Below, one piece after another: positions 33,481-46,504 of a stretch of DNA of 64,000 nucleotides. Each line of letters starts with the position of its first letter. Positions within the stretch are counted from its first letter, which is position 1. Location: contig NC_079202.1 in assembly GCF_026745355.1 (NCBI RefSeq), positions 25,835,123 through 25,899,122 on the forward strand, given 5' to 3'. The notes under the pieces were generated by a model. It was not told the DNA's origin, did not search any database, and worked only from the letters and a program-made list of their open reading frames with translations. Both the position numbers and the translations under genes were made by a program. The stretch comes from Beta vulgaris subsp. vulgaris. Taxonomy: Eukaryota > Streptophyta > Magnoliopsida > Caryophyllales > Amaranthaceae.

Positions 33481-34233
33481 CATGGGCGGATCTAGAGGGG
33501 GTACAAGGGATACAGCTGTACCCCCATTATTTATGGAAAATAATGAAAACAAATCAACAAGTTGAGGTTTGTCTTGTTGGTAGTAAAAGGGAAAAGAAAG
33601 ATCCATGAATTTATGAGGAGGTCTCAAGTTCAAAACCCCACAAAATTCTTTGTATGCTTTTAATTACTTACCCTTTGACTCATGTTTAATTTATCTTGAA
33701 CACTTTTACTATATACTACTCTCTATGGGCCTATGGCTATTAGTGTGAAACTAAAAATTTATAAGTAAGCTTACTCTACAACTACAAATTCATAAGCCCA
33801 CAAAAATAAAAGCTCCGAAATAATAATTTTGTCTCTATTCTTTTTCCTTCAAAAATTTCCTCATTTATATACTTAAACTACTGTTTTTAAATTGAACAAC
33901 TTATTTTAAAGATTTGATGATTTAAATTGAAACATTGAACACTTAAATAGTTAGCAATTATATCTAAGTTCTTACTTAAACTTAAGGAGAAAAAAAATTT
34001 CTCATATATATATTTAAACAACTGTTTTTAAATTGAACAACTTATTTCTAAAGATCTGGTTATTTAAATTGAAACATTGAACACTTAAATAGTTAGCAAT
34101 TATATCTAAGTTCTTACTTAAACTTAGGGAGAAAAAAATGTTAATAAAGCTTTATTTTGAAAAAAAATAATTAACGAGTCTAACTACTTACGTATTCGTA
34201 CCCCCCATGAGTAAATTCCTAGATACGTCACTG
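33481..34233. mobile_element. hAT-type non-autonomous element
   Basis: Ends CATGGGCGGATCTAGAGG and (reversed) CAGTGACGTATCTAGGAA share CA-G-CG-ATCTAG. The flanks CTCGCATG (33473-33480) and CTCGCAGG (34234-34241) match at 7 of 8 bases, the hAT target length. The interior holds a tandem duplication of about 135 bp (33857-33992 and 33993-34138, centred on 'gaacacttaaatagttagca'). Confidence 0.75.
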
Positions 34234-34423
34234 CTCGCAGGTGATAGGAGTTGAGATCTACCCTATCGATCTCCGACCATTGCCAGCCCTACTCGCCATA
34301 CCATGTTCTATTACGAAGATAGATATAATATCCAAACGTACAATATGTTATAAGGTAGCATGAAATTTTTATCGACATACATGTTTAACTAACAAATTTC
34401 TTCTTTACAAATTTTATTCACAG

Positions 34424-34604
34424 CAGAAATTGCAGGAAGTTCAAGACTTTCTCAACATACCTTGCAGAAATCTGAACAGTCGTCAGGTGAAGGTTCACAA
34501 AGGGCCATTGGCGAACCATATCGGAAACTGGGTTGAATTAGAAGCCACGGTAAAGAAGACATCATAATTCATACAAGAAGTTCTTTCATGCTGATCACAA
34601 ATAA
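34424..34604 (+). pseudogene. Last exon of a P-loop sulfotransferase-like gene (broken)
   Basis: After the acceptor TTATTCACAG|CAG the frame reads KLQEVQDFLNIPCRNLNSRQ, then VKVHKGPLANHIGNWVELEA. This matches the C-terminus of plant P-loop NTPase / sulfotransferase-domain proteins, where relatives read RQVKIHKGPLS..VENWDE and end in a KFLHADY-like tail. Here TAA at 34565-34567 comes early. In another frame KKFFHADHK follows immediately, so a small indel has broken the tail. No upstream exons are present: the hAT element and repeats lie to the left. Confidence 0.65.
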
Positions 34605-35030
34605 TAAAGCTTCATCTTCGGCTACTTTTCCCATTTGGTTTCACAACAAAGTTTGAGTGAATTTGGTATGAATCATCAAGTAATTTTTGGAGTGCAAAAG
34701 TAACGTTAATTATAATTTTGTATTGATTGGTGCATTGCCCACTAAGTGGATAGTGTTGTGTTGGTAGTTTTGAAGCGTAAACATCCAAATAAGAACATGA
34801 TAAAGAAACGTTTTTTATATACCTCAATATGAAGAAAAGAAAACAAATGATGTCTTGACCTAATGGTTAAGATTGAGGTATTATAGACGATAAATCACAT
34901 GTTAAAATACCCCTTTCTTTTTTTTGTACTTTGTACTAACTTCGTGGTTCATATGGATCAAAACAAATATAGAAAAAGAAAAATTGACATTAACTACCTG
35001 TCACTCTTCCTCTTTAAACTGTTACAATAA
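34605..35030. other. AT-rich spacer
   Basis: No gene recognised. At 34853-34895, 'gtcttgacctaatggttaag' is reminiscent of a tRNA-derived SINE A box, but no B box was found. Confidence 0.4.
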
Positions 35031-35395
35031 TCTATATTAATATATTAAAAGGCATTCGTTCTCCTAAGAACGTATATGTGCCACGTGTCACACTCCATCA
35101 TCCAATAACATTATATCCACGTCTTTCTCATATAGTAAAAAAAAAGAAAAATAATTGTTTATGTAAAGATTCAAACCCATAACCTCAAGTATGAAAGTAA
35201 GAAATCCAACCATTACTCCACCATACCATTATTGATTTTGTAATCAAAATTAATGATGACATATGAATGGAAAACGTTTGAAATACATATAATGAATAAG
35301 ATGACTTTTTTAAATGAGTATGAGAATACTTATTTAACTACTAATAAATTGTAACAAAGAGAAAATCCAGGACTTCGTCCGGGCCTAAATACTGG
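35031..35395 (+). mobile_element. Non-autonomous Helitron
   Basis: Starts TCTATATTAATATATTAAAAGGC, a typical plant Helitron 5' end. Ends with a CCAGGAC-TTC-GTCCGGG hairpin followed by CTAAATACTGG. The base before is A (35030) and the base after is T (35396), fitting insertion between A and T without duplication. The 3' CTGG fits CTRR. No coding capacity. Confidence 0.85.
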
Positions 35396-35942
35396 TTTAC
35401 TAATGAAAAACAATACCAACTTTGAAAGTGTTTTACCAAATAAACTTACAAATTTAAAGACAAACATGTGAATTTTTTTTAACTGTGCTATCTCTTTTCT
35501 CTCCCCTATTAGATTTGGAATACATCCTTGTTTTTACCTGTTTAAAACATGTGAAGAAAGCTCGTAACAACCTCAAAAATTGGTATTTCAACTTACTTGA
35601 TAATTAGGTAGAAGGGACGACAAACGGGAATATTACAGACGAAACAAATAGGTGTACTTTACATTCTCTGCTACAGATTTTGCCGTGGAACTTTAAAAGA
35701 GCTATCAATAGTTTATGCAAGCTAATGATTTCATTTGGCTCTCAATTCTATATTTGATGGCCAAGCAAATACAACAGCTGATATGCAAAGAACTTGAGAA
35801 TTAACCATGAAGTAAATATATACAGTAAGGGTTAGGGAAGAAGTTTTTACTTTCTTTTAACTATTTACCTGTGGGCTGTGGCTTAACCTAAGAAGCTTTC
35901 CTAACCATAAAATCTACATATGTTACCAATGTCCTAGGGAAG
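35396..35942 (-). other. Probable 3' untranslated region and downstream flank of the metallophosphoesterase gene
   Basis: Directly after the stop codon of the minus-strand gene; no coding pattern. The poly(A) site cannot be placed from sequence alone. Confidence 0.5.
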
Positions 35943-38900
35943 TCAGATCTGAACTGGTCCATTATTGAGCAAGTCGGTGCTTTCAGTCTTCTGGATTACA
36001 AATTGGTCTATAATCCTAACCGTGGATAATGGATCCTGGTGCTTGCTAGTGGCAGTCCATTTGCTTGGGTGCTTTCTGCAATGACTTGACTGCTGCGATT
36101 GTTTTGGCTCTCCATCCCATTTTGGATCCAACTTCCATTTCTTTGGCACCTGTGTAATGTAAACATAGGAGTATAGGACAATCTAAGAGGTTTATAATAA
36201 AAGTTTAAATCTACAAAAGACTAATAGAATTGACAAACTACTCTTTGGACAAGATTGGAAATTACAAGGTTAAACAATCAGCTTGCATATACCTTATCAA
36301 CAGCTAGGGTAAAAACTTCCAAGTCACCGTTACATTTGATGTGGAAGCGAGTGAATGACTTGTAGTTTGCAATGCGCAAGGAGGAGAAAGCTTCATCGAA
36401 ATGTATGTGAAACCAATTGATGCAAACATACAAGTAACTTCCAAATATCAAAGACACAACTGGGGTTGAGAACACCCAGTAATAAAGGAAAACGGAGGCA
36501 TAGTATATCGCAGCATAACCTCTGGACAGTGACTGTATCCCATTCTTGCAAATGTTGCTCCTTGTGACAGCCATCACCTATTTTTTTCCCACAGCCTTAG
36601 ACCAGATAATACAAACTCGCTAAAAAAAAACAGTTCATTTAGTTTGGATTGTTTAAGAGATGTACCTCAGGGACATCAAAAGCAAACATTAAATACTTGA
36701 TGCATGCTGGATAAAGACCAAAAGTCCATTGTTCAATACGTGCTCGAAGGCCAGTTGGGTCAGGAAAGTGTTCTCTCTCCATTTGTCTGTACCACTCGTA
36801 TAAAGTGTGATAACCTGAAATGAAGGCAGTTCAATACGTAAGCCTTAACCAGGCAATCAAAAATTCCAAAGGAAACTCAGGAACCTTGCTGCAGGATATG
36901 AACCATGAGAAGGGACTTAAATCAAAGGTGACAAAACATATGCTACTGAAAACATCATAAAATTTTGTGCAATGATGCAAGGTTTCTTATAAGAAAACGA
37001 GAAAAAACATTTGTAATAAAATTATAAACAAAATTATCCTAGGAGCCATAGATGATAAAGCCTACCAGATGTTGCCAGCAGCTGATGCCGAATACACATC
37101 TCAACACCCAGCTCCAACAGCAACATTAAGATAAGAGCAGCAGTAACGTGTGCTGAGACATGAATGATTCCTATGACTATCCGCCTTTTACGTGAGATCT
37201 TTGATGGGACAAAAGTTATCGCCGTTATCAGCAACAGAAGAGTCCCTATGAAGGACACATAAGAATGTTCCAGTACATACCACAAAGAATCCAACACAGT
37301 GCTAAATAAACTGCTCAAATGACCAGAGAAGGAATCTCCTCGCAATATATGATCGAGCTGGCACTAAAAAAGAATAATACAGTAGTCAGAACCAAGAGAT
37401 ATATACAGTCAAAGGAGCAGGCAACATAGGTAGTATTGTGGCTTCCTAGGGAGCAGGAAAACAGAATAAGAGTAGGGATTAGTGATGTGGATTCAAAGGC
37501 ATTTGTGCAAAAAGAACCAATTACCTCGGTGTTGGATACTATGGGTTCAACTTGTTTGCTTCTAAACAAGAGTTCCTCACTTGTGTTACTTGGAATGAGT
37601 TCGACCATGCTTGAGAAATGGAGGTTTATAAGACATTCCTATTTCTGTTAGGAACGAAGGGTGGCGTGAAACGTTCCAAGTTCTAATAGGAAAGTAGGTT
37701 CTAAAAGGAATGTAGGTGGCAATTCATTTTATAGATTTGGCTCACAAGTTTTTACTATTCCACTTGGAATAGGTTTCTCTTGTTTCGAGCATATACGACT
37801 CTTTTATATTATCTTGTTATTTCTTTGTTATCTTCAAGAGTTTCATTGGTAATATGACTTAGAGACTTGTCCTAAGCATAGTAGGAGTTATTTGCTCGAA
37901 TATATATACACTAGGTTGTATTACGTTCAATAGTTAGTTGAATTTTATAATTTTCGTGAGTTTATTACTTGCATGTGAGTTTATTGCTTTACAACAAACC
38001 ATTGAATTTAATTCAGGAGAGAATTGAGTTTAGTGATTGATTGATTGAGTTAAAAATACTTAGTCGAATCAAGACCCTATTTCAGTGTTGAGTGTTCAAT
38101 CAAATAGTACCATCTTTGAGTGTTCTAGTGTTTCATTAAAAATTCAACCAAGGAACCATCAACAACTCATCTTTCTTTCAAGATTCTAGGGTTTTTGAAA
38201 GCTTAACCAAAGGTTGGAAACACGTCCACATCAATTAGCATAATATTCAACATAGAGGTACCACGACATTGTATCAGCACGCTATGTGAAAGAAACAAAA
38301 GAGTACAGTTACCTGAGGAAACATTGAAAAGGCTAGCACGAAATAGATGATTCCACCAATGAAGTCAAATTGCCAATTCTTCTTTCTGAACTTCAATATA
38401 TTTCCTAAAGCTATCTGCCAAAAAATTAGAACCAAACAATTTAAGAGTGGTTATATGAATCAAAACAAGGTGAACCGAAAACTCTATAAGTCTAATCTTA
38501 CCTTGCTTGAATCTTCACATGAAGGATATGCAGCCTTCATCTCATAGAGGGTTCCATAAAATTTTCTAAAATTACTGAAGACGTGAGTCGGATGCAAAAA
38601 AGCCCCACCACAACCATTCACAAGGAGATGGTGCACATAAGCAGGTTTATCTGATGGGACACAGGAATGACGCATATAATGATGCAAATCACCAGCCATT
38701 CGGAGCTTGCACCTTCCTTTTAGATGGTCACGAATTAGATATGCCACATTCTTACCAGAAGAATGATTCCAATACCAATCCAAAAGCCAATTTGGTTCAT
38801 GAGTCATAATAATTACAGAATCATTATCTTCAACCTAAATCAATTGACAAGAGGGGAGGACAACACGTCAGCAATTAAAAACAAAAACTTAGATGTGAGG

Positions 38901-41900
38901 GATCTATCAAAATAAAAGAATTGTAGAAAAGATATAGCTTGATGTGGGCTATATGATAATGGTAACAACTTTCTGAAATTTGATATGCACTCAATATAAA
39001 CAATGATCTGTGAAACTTATCCAGGTAGATACTAGAGAGATTATGGGTAAATCATGGAAGTCAAGGAAAAGTCAGAAAGCTTCAAGTGCACAACAAAAGG
39101 CTGATGAGGAAACTGTCCATGAAGAGGAAAACTAAAAGCATACAGCAAGAGAACTTAAACACATCCGTGCACATAATGTCATCAGATTACATAGCTTTCT
39201 TTCAAAAAAAAAACTGGTTAGCTGGACACTGTTAAGTCTTTAACCCCTTCCTGAGATAAGTGAATCAGACCATGTCCATGAGAGAGAAACAAAAAGGTTG
39301 CAGTGGACTACAGCTTTATTTAAGAAATAAGTAAATAAATGTGTTGTACTCTTACTCTAGAGTCTACAAGACTACAAGCCCCTCTTTTACGTGCGTAATT
39401 CTACTTTTGACCCATCTCCATTCAACTAAAAAAAGTAAACCAGACGAGGAATTAGCGAGAAAAGAAAAATACGAGCATTGCTACTTGCGTGACTGCTTAG
39501 CAGTTGTGCTGCTTGCCAGCGAGGCTTGGTGGCCGGTGAAGATGAGGGAGAGAAAGGGGGTTGAGCGACTTCTGAAAGAGTTGGAAAGGCAGACAATCGG
39601 AATGAGGAAAATTGTAGAAAACCCTAGATCTGACTTTTACAAGGCTGGGTACGTCTCTCACCAAGCCCCAACCATACCCAAAACGTACCCAGATTCCGCC
39701 TAGCCATACCCAAGAGCATCAAACATTCCCAGATTTTTGTTCATTTTGGGGACGCCGAACCCATACCCGGTACGCGATTCGATCCTCAAGAGCCGTATCC
39801 TTCGCTTCAAGATACTTGCTACATAGAGCAAGTGGGAAGTTTTTAAGAAAGGGGACCACCAGCTTTTAAGGCTATTTTTGAAAGTTTAGGGGTCATGAAG
39901 TCCATTTAGGATATGCACTATGCAGCAAGTACTGTGACATTTCCATCTTAGGGAAATAAATTGTGACATTTCCATAATAGGGAAGTGTAGCAAGTATTTT
40001 GAAGCACCAGGAAGTATATATTTGTTGGATTATTCTTTTGTTAAGATGATTGTCACGTCATAATGTGATGGAGGAACTTTCAAGCACTGAAAATGATGAG
40101 TTAATTTTTGTTACGAGGTATCAACTTGTTATATTTACATACACTGTATGTTCAATTTATTGGCTACAAGTTCACATATTATGATCAAAGCGAAGCATAT
40201 GAATAGTGCAAAAGTCAAACTCTTGCAACTAATATGGGCAACTGATATTACTATTTTAAGTAGCACCAAAATGGATGGGAGGATGGATATGGGATAGGGA
40301 CAGAAAATTCTACAATCAAATTTCAAAAGACGGTTATAGCATGGATTCGACAAAAAAAAAAGATTACAAAATAAAGAAAAATGAATTCCATACATAGCTT
40401 AATATTACAAGAATAAAAGACAACTTAATTTCAAAAAAAAAGAAAGTTCACAACACAGGAAAAACCATGTGACCACTCACTTACTACTAGAAGAAAATAA
40501 AAAAATGCCCATTACCAAGTATCCATCTACCTCAAGCCCTAACACGTGGAGTAATTAACTCACCAAATTCTCAAATAGTGACATGATAAAATTAATACAT
40601 TTCTTGAATAAGGTGAAAGCTGGATGTAAGATCATATAGAAGAAATAAAACCGAATTCTCAGTGACATGTGTATGTGCGTGCACATGAGGGAGAGATGAG
40701 CTGTATAGACCAATTATAAGACAGCCATTTTGCAAGTGTCCTTCCATTCAGTAACAGATGAGTGGAGAAGAAGAAGAGGAGAGTTTAAGGTAGATTGATC
40801 GAGGAGGGGAGCAAGAAAAGAGAATTTCAAGAACTTTGAGAGCAAATCAAAAGGAAAAAGGAACCAATTTAATAATGGTGTTATACTTTTGCCAGCAATT
40901 TCAATTCTGTTATTTTTCATTATTATTTATCCTAGGGTTACTGAGGGAAGGAGACCAACACGAGGCTATAATGAGGATCCGCAATGCAGCTGAGTTCAGA
41001 CATATTTCTGCTTTAAAAGAAAATTCATTTTTATCCTCGGAAAACACATTAATATATATAGCTAATGGTTAAAAGCATAAATTAATATAAAAAAAATACT
41101 TCCTTGTTTCTAGGATAAGTATAACACTTTGACTTTCACGTTTGCCAATGCAAAAACTTTGAACAATAATATCTCTATTTATGTATTAGCAAAAATTATA
41201 AAAAGTTGAAATTATGAAAAAAGAAAAATGGACAATAGGGGTCTCAATTTTGGGCGATAGTTTTTGAAAAGTTTGAACTATTAATTAACCTGTATAGGTC
41301 CCTACTTTAAGGGGTCTTAACTTTTAGCAGGACTCGATTACTTGAAACTAACAATTTTTAGAAATATCTCACCAAGTTCCTGCTTCTCACCCTTAATCAA
41401 CCTTTTCTGGTACAACCCGCATTTTAAAAATTATGACCTATTAAGTCAATTTCAAGTCACTAAGGCCCTAGGTAGCACCGATACGGATACGGGAACGGGT
41501 ACGGGGACGGGTACGGGGACGGAAAACGGCAAAATCAAAATTTCTAAAAACGGGTACGGATTGGATTCGGCAAAAAAATATTTTTTTAACAAAAATAATA
41601 TATGTCGTTATGGTTGTTTGTTTGTTTTTATGGTTAGTATTGTTATTTAATAATAATAATATAATAATATAAAATGAAAAAAAGAAGTACGGAGTACAAA
41701 CTTAGTAAAGAAAATGATAGCACTTTAATAAAGATAGAGAGAAAACTGTAGAAATAGTAATCTTCTACTAGAGAAATGACAAATGTAAAGAAGGAAAGGA
41801 GATTTAAAAAACAAAAAAAAAGTACCCAACCCACGTTTTAATTTAAAAAACAAAGAAGGGAGGGGATTTAAAAAACAAAAAAATAACAGCTGTAAAGTAG

Positions 41901-44900
41901 CTGAAAGGGAGGGGTAATTGATTGCTGCCAGCCTGCCAGTGGTTTTCTTTTTACCCTCTTCCTCTACTTTCGTCGTCTTCTTCCTCCACTTTCTTCTTCT
42001 TCAATTTTTTTTTCTTCATCCTCTCTTCTTCTTCATCTAAATAATTCTGGGTTCAAATTTTTTCTTTTCTGTCAAAATGTCATTAAGATCTGATCTCAAG
42101 TTTTTAAAAGTTTTTTTACTCTGAAATTTCATGAAAGTCATATGGGTACGTTTTGTTCTAGCCCACTTTGAAGCGGATTCGTCCCCATAAGAAGCACTCG
42201 TACCCAGCTTCTCAGGTACGGATTGGGTACGAATCCACCCCGTATCCGTACCGTCCCCGGATCGTACCCGTACCGGGTACGGGATACGGCACTCAACCAC
42301 CGTACCCATGCTTCATAGCTAAGGCCCGCCAGAAGTTAAGATCCCCTAAAGTTGGACCTACACAGGTTAATCAATAGTTCAGACCTTTTAAAAATTACCA
42401 CCCAAAATTCAGACCCCTATTGTCAAACCCAATACTCTCTCTATATTTTTTTTATCTTTCTCACTTAGAATCTAGACACTATTCACAACTGGAGAGAATC
42501 ATCTAGATTTTTCTCAATATATAAGAAAAAATATAGTCATGTGGGGTCTTGTTTGATTCGTCTCAATGAGTACTTTATTAATATTCAATTATTATAATTT
42601 TTACTAATATGTAATGAAAGATATTTAATGTAGAATAAGTGCATTAACAAACGTGCAAAGTCAAAATAGGAAAGATAAAAAAATATAGAGGGAGTAATAT
42701 TTAATATGGTAACGTCTATGTTTATATATTAGTAAAAATTTACAATCAAAGTTGGCATGTGAATAGTTCAAAAATCAAGCTGTTCCACTTATTTAGAATC
42801 AAAAGAAGTATTAAGAAAAAGAATAGTACATTCGCAGTCCTAAGAGCTTTACTATTATGTTCATCCATAAGCAATGAATTCCGAATTTCAGATTCCATAT
42901 AAAATTACCGATTGGGGAATGCATCAAGAGAAAAATTGGATTAGCCAAACCAAATATCACACTATCAACTCAAAAGAGGGGTTGAAGCTCTTTGAGTAAC
43001 TATTAAATTCTTCTTTGGTTGGAACCACGCAAATGGAGAGGGCATGGAATCAAATAGAGGAGGAAAATAGTAACGAAAATTGTTAACTTAATTAGGTGTT
43101 TGGTTCAAGCCATGAAAGAAAAGAAAAACGGTAACCCATTACCACTAAAAGGAGGATTCGTTACTTGAGGGGAGAGGAAAGCCTCTGGAACGGTAACAAA
43201 TTAGGGAAATCCAATACCAACAAGTATGGTAGGGATTGAATCAACAACAAGAAAGGGATTAGGTAATTGATTCCCTTTCTAGGAGCCCAAAAATGTTGAG
43301 CCAAACATGCTCGAATTTGCAGATACTTGAATATATAATATGGTGAGGGATTATGTTATCACACAAGTTTAGGTACGCTTTCCCAGACCATGATATAATA
43401 AAACAGACTAATTAGAAAACCAACGGTTAGGTACCTTGTCCTTGATAAGTTCTGAAAAGAACTTGAACTGATAAACATCAATATCTCCATGTAGTGCTAG
43501 ATCAAGCCCAAATACCCACCATCCTTTAGGCAGCTGCAAGGCAAAGTAACTTTTCTTCTGAGGCATAAGCCATCCACCAAACCAACTCTTATGGCATATG
43601 TATCTCATAAAAGTGTGTAGTCCGTCAAACCAATCTGTAAATCAAGTAATGGAACCACATTATCGTTTGCCTGAACACAAATAAGGTAAATTAAGATGTA
43701 AAGAAAACTTGGAATGATATTGTAACATGAAATCTACAAAAAAGTCAGAAGAAAAATCATTCCAAATTTTCTTCTACACTAGTACATGTTGGTTTCCAGG
43801 AGAAGTCAGCACAAACCATGATTTCCAGGGATAATAAAACATTGAGGTCCATCATAGTGCTTCAAATCAGACACGCCACAGGGTAGTTCTGGCTTCTTCA
43901 CAGCTATATGCTCTTCTTTATACCAAGACGGAGGCTGGAGGGCATATTCAAAAGGTCGAAAGAAGCGACTCTCATAAGTGAATGTAGATGGATTAGGATA
44001 TCTGTAGGAAGTAAAAAATTCAGAAAATGTCCAATGATTTACCAAAATCACACCAAATTACTCACAAAAAACAACTTCGTAAGTGGCTCTGCCTACAATG
44101 ATATAAGCACCATCGGACCAGTGATCAAGATTCTCATAATCAAAAGCGTGTAGAGAGAATGAATGTAAACTGTATTCAGTGTCTTGCCATTTATTTCTTT
44201 GATACAACTGCCACTATTTTAGCTAAGTCAATGAGATAAATAAAGAGTCGATGGGAAAAAGCTAAGAGAAGTAAACCACGATGGAACAGCCAGATCAGCA
44301 TGCACTCATCTAAATGAACAAAAGTTTCAAACACTGGAACCTTAGATTTTAGAGAGGGTTGGTCTTCATTCATGGTTTAATATTATCAAAAAGTACTTTC
44401 GCCATCACCTCAATTCATTTCCAGTGGTTTGCTTAGGTCAGTCACTTATCGCGTATTACTAATGAAAAACCAGGTTTCACATGCACGATAAAAAGCTGTT
44501 GAGTCCCCAAGTCAGGTCATAATATGGATCAAAAACTCGTCCATTCCGTTACAGAACGGCCGTTCTGTAACGGATTTCAGACCCACCGTTCCGAGAAACA
44601 CCGTTATAACGCCGGGAGTTAAAATTCACACGAAACTCGCCGCGACGCCGTTCTGTAACGGTGGAACGCCGTTTTCTGTAACGGGTTTTATATAAGAACG
44701 CCCGTTATATTTGAAAAAAAGATAAAGGAAGAAAAAGTTAAAGAGAAAAGAGGCTCATGATCATTAGATTTAACTTAAACTGAAAGTTTAAATCTTACAT
44801 GATCATTAAATCTCAATTTCGATCAAAACCCCTCAATTAATTTCTTTGAAATACTTCTTTTAAACCCTAAATTAGATCCCACCTTCATAGAAACCCTAAT

Positions 44901-46399
44901 ATGCGTGACACAAGGGATGCAATTGACAGCCACTACGTCGTCTGTCAAGGCAGAATATGCCGGCAAGAGATGTCTGGTCGGCTCTGGCACCATATCTGCC
45001 GGTGAGCCAGGTAAGTTTGCTGAGAAACTCATATATCGTTCATTTCTCCTTCTCTCTCTCTTTTTTTTTTTCTTTTTCTGTTTTATTACTCCATAGGCTG
45101 TACTAGTTGGTCAAACAGAAGAGATGCAGTCTATGGTTATCACGTGCATGAGTTTTCTCTTTTTTCCTTTTTCTTTTATAAAACCTTTTTTTTCACAGTA
45201 ATTTCTTTTACAACTGTAATTTTCTAGAACCTTATTTTTCTCCTCCATCTATTCAAGAATTCAACGCTTGTCCATTTTCCCAGATCTTTTAAATTATTTT
45301 TCTCCTCCATCTGTAAAAACGAAGGTTTTGTTTTAAAAAAGAAAGCATTATCCAGTTTACTTATCGATTAATAAGCCTTGTAGTGAATAACAAAACTACA
45401 AACAGCAAATTAAATAAAAAAATAAGTTTAAAATATATTTGTAAATATCCCAAACAGTGTTTATAATACTATTAGACACAACATAAAGTGAAAAAATATA
45501 AAACAAAATGAAATTGCCACTTAAGTGTTTTCCAAAAAATTCACGCCGCGACGGCCGCGAAACGTTCTATTTGGCCGTTACGGGCCGTTCCCGCGAAAAC
45601 GTGACCGTTACCGCGAACGCGACCGCGACCGCATTTTTTTTCCCTGGGTCATATACTAAGGTCTAAATGCATTTACAAAGATCCGGAGACTGTACGTCTA
45701 AACTAGAGCAAGATATGTTTTTGTCTCAGATTCATCAAGGAGCTCAAATCTGTCCCACTGGCGGTTCTAAGGTTCAGGCCATCTGACTATCTGATGTTCA
45801 AGTCACATATTTATGAATTATTTTTGGTCTTTTAGTTTACTCACGTGATTTTTCTCATCTTTCCCCATTTTCTACTTTCTCCTTTACAGTGTCCTACATA
45901 GACTGTCAAAAATTATAAGAGAAGCCTTGAGAAAGAAAAGGTATTACTACCAATTATGATCAACTAGTTTGTAGTCACAAAAATGCTCATAAGTTACTGG
46001 AAAAGCAAAGACCCAAGTTATCATGAATTCAAACCTCACGAAGCTATGTTACGTGCAGTTGTGTACATATTCAATATAAAAAAAAAAAGAGGTCAGAGCT
46101 TACGCAAGATCTCCCCCAATAAGAAGCAAATTGCCACGAGGAAGAGCTTGTACGGAGTCCCCATCTTTCACATGAAGCTTAGGTTGAGCAAGTAACCGTG
46201 CAATACTGTATGAGGAGTTCCCCCCATCACCAGTATCCGCCATAAAATCAAACCAAAAGTCGTCCTTTTCCCTGAAATGATCATATAAAGGATCCCCTTT
46301 CTCTGCATCTTGAACTGTATTCATTGCAGCCTAATCATTAAAAAACAAACATAAACAGCAGCAACAGCAGCAGAAAAAAAAAATTAAAAAAAAAATAAA

Positions 46400-46437
<38 letters not shown>

Positions 46438-46441
46438 TGAC

Positions 46442-46504
<63 letters not shown>

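Larger units (their letters stand above)
41099..42808. mobile_element. Stowaway-type MITE, split by later insertions
   Basis: Ends CTTCCTTGTTTCTAGGATAA and (reversed) CTTCTTTTGATTCTAAATAA are flanked by TA on both sides (41097-41098, 42809-42810). The left arm is 41099-41230; the right arm is 42695-42808. Inner sequences of the arms pair as an imperfect inverted repeat. Confidence 0.75.
38835..43434 (-). other. Large intron of the metallophosphoesterase gene
   Basis: At 4.6 kb it is the longest intron, between the exon encoding GNHDW...ELIKDK and the exon starting VEDNDSVIIMTHEP. It holds the transposon nest at 41099-42808 and, at 39630-39800, a stretch rich in 'gtaccc'/'tacccaa' motifs similar to the GTACGG-rich hAT element at 41469-42319. 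The rest (for example 40050-41090 and 42811-43430) is AT-rich with nothing recognised. Confidence 0.85.

Noticed and set aside
34853..34900. Possible tRNA-derived SINE
   Set aside because: An A-box-like stretch is present but no B box at the right distance.
39341..39703. 120-codon plus-strand ORF in the large intron
   Set aside because: No recognisable domain; antisense to the host gene's intron and partly composed of transposon-like 'tacccaa' repeats.
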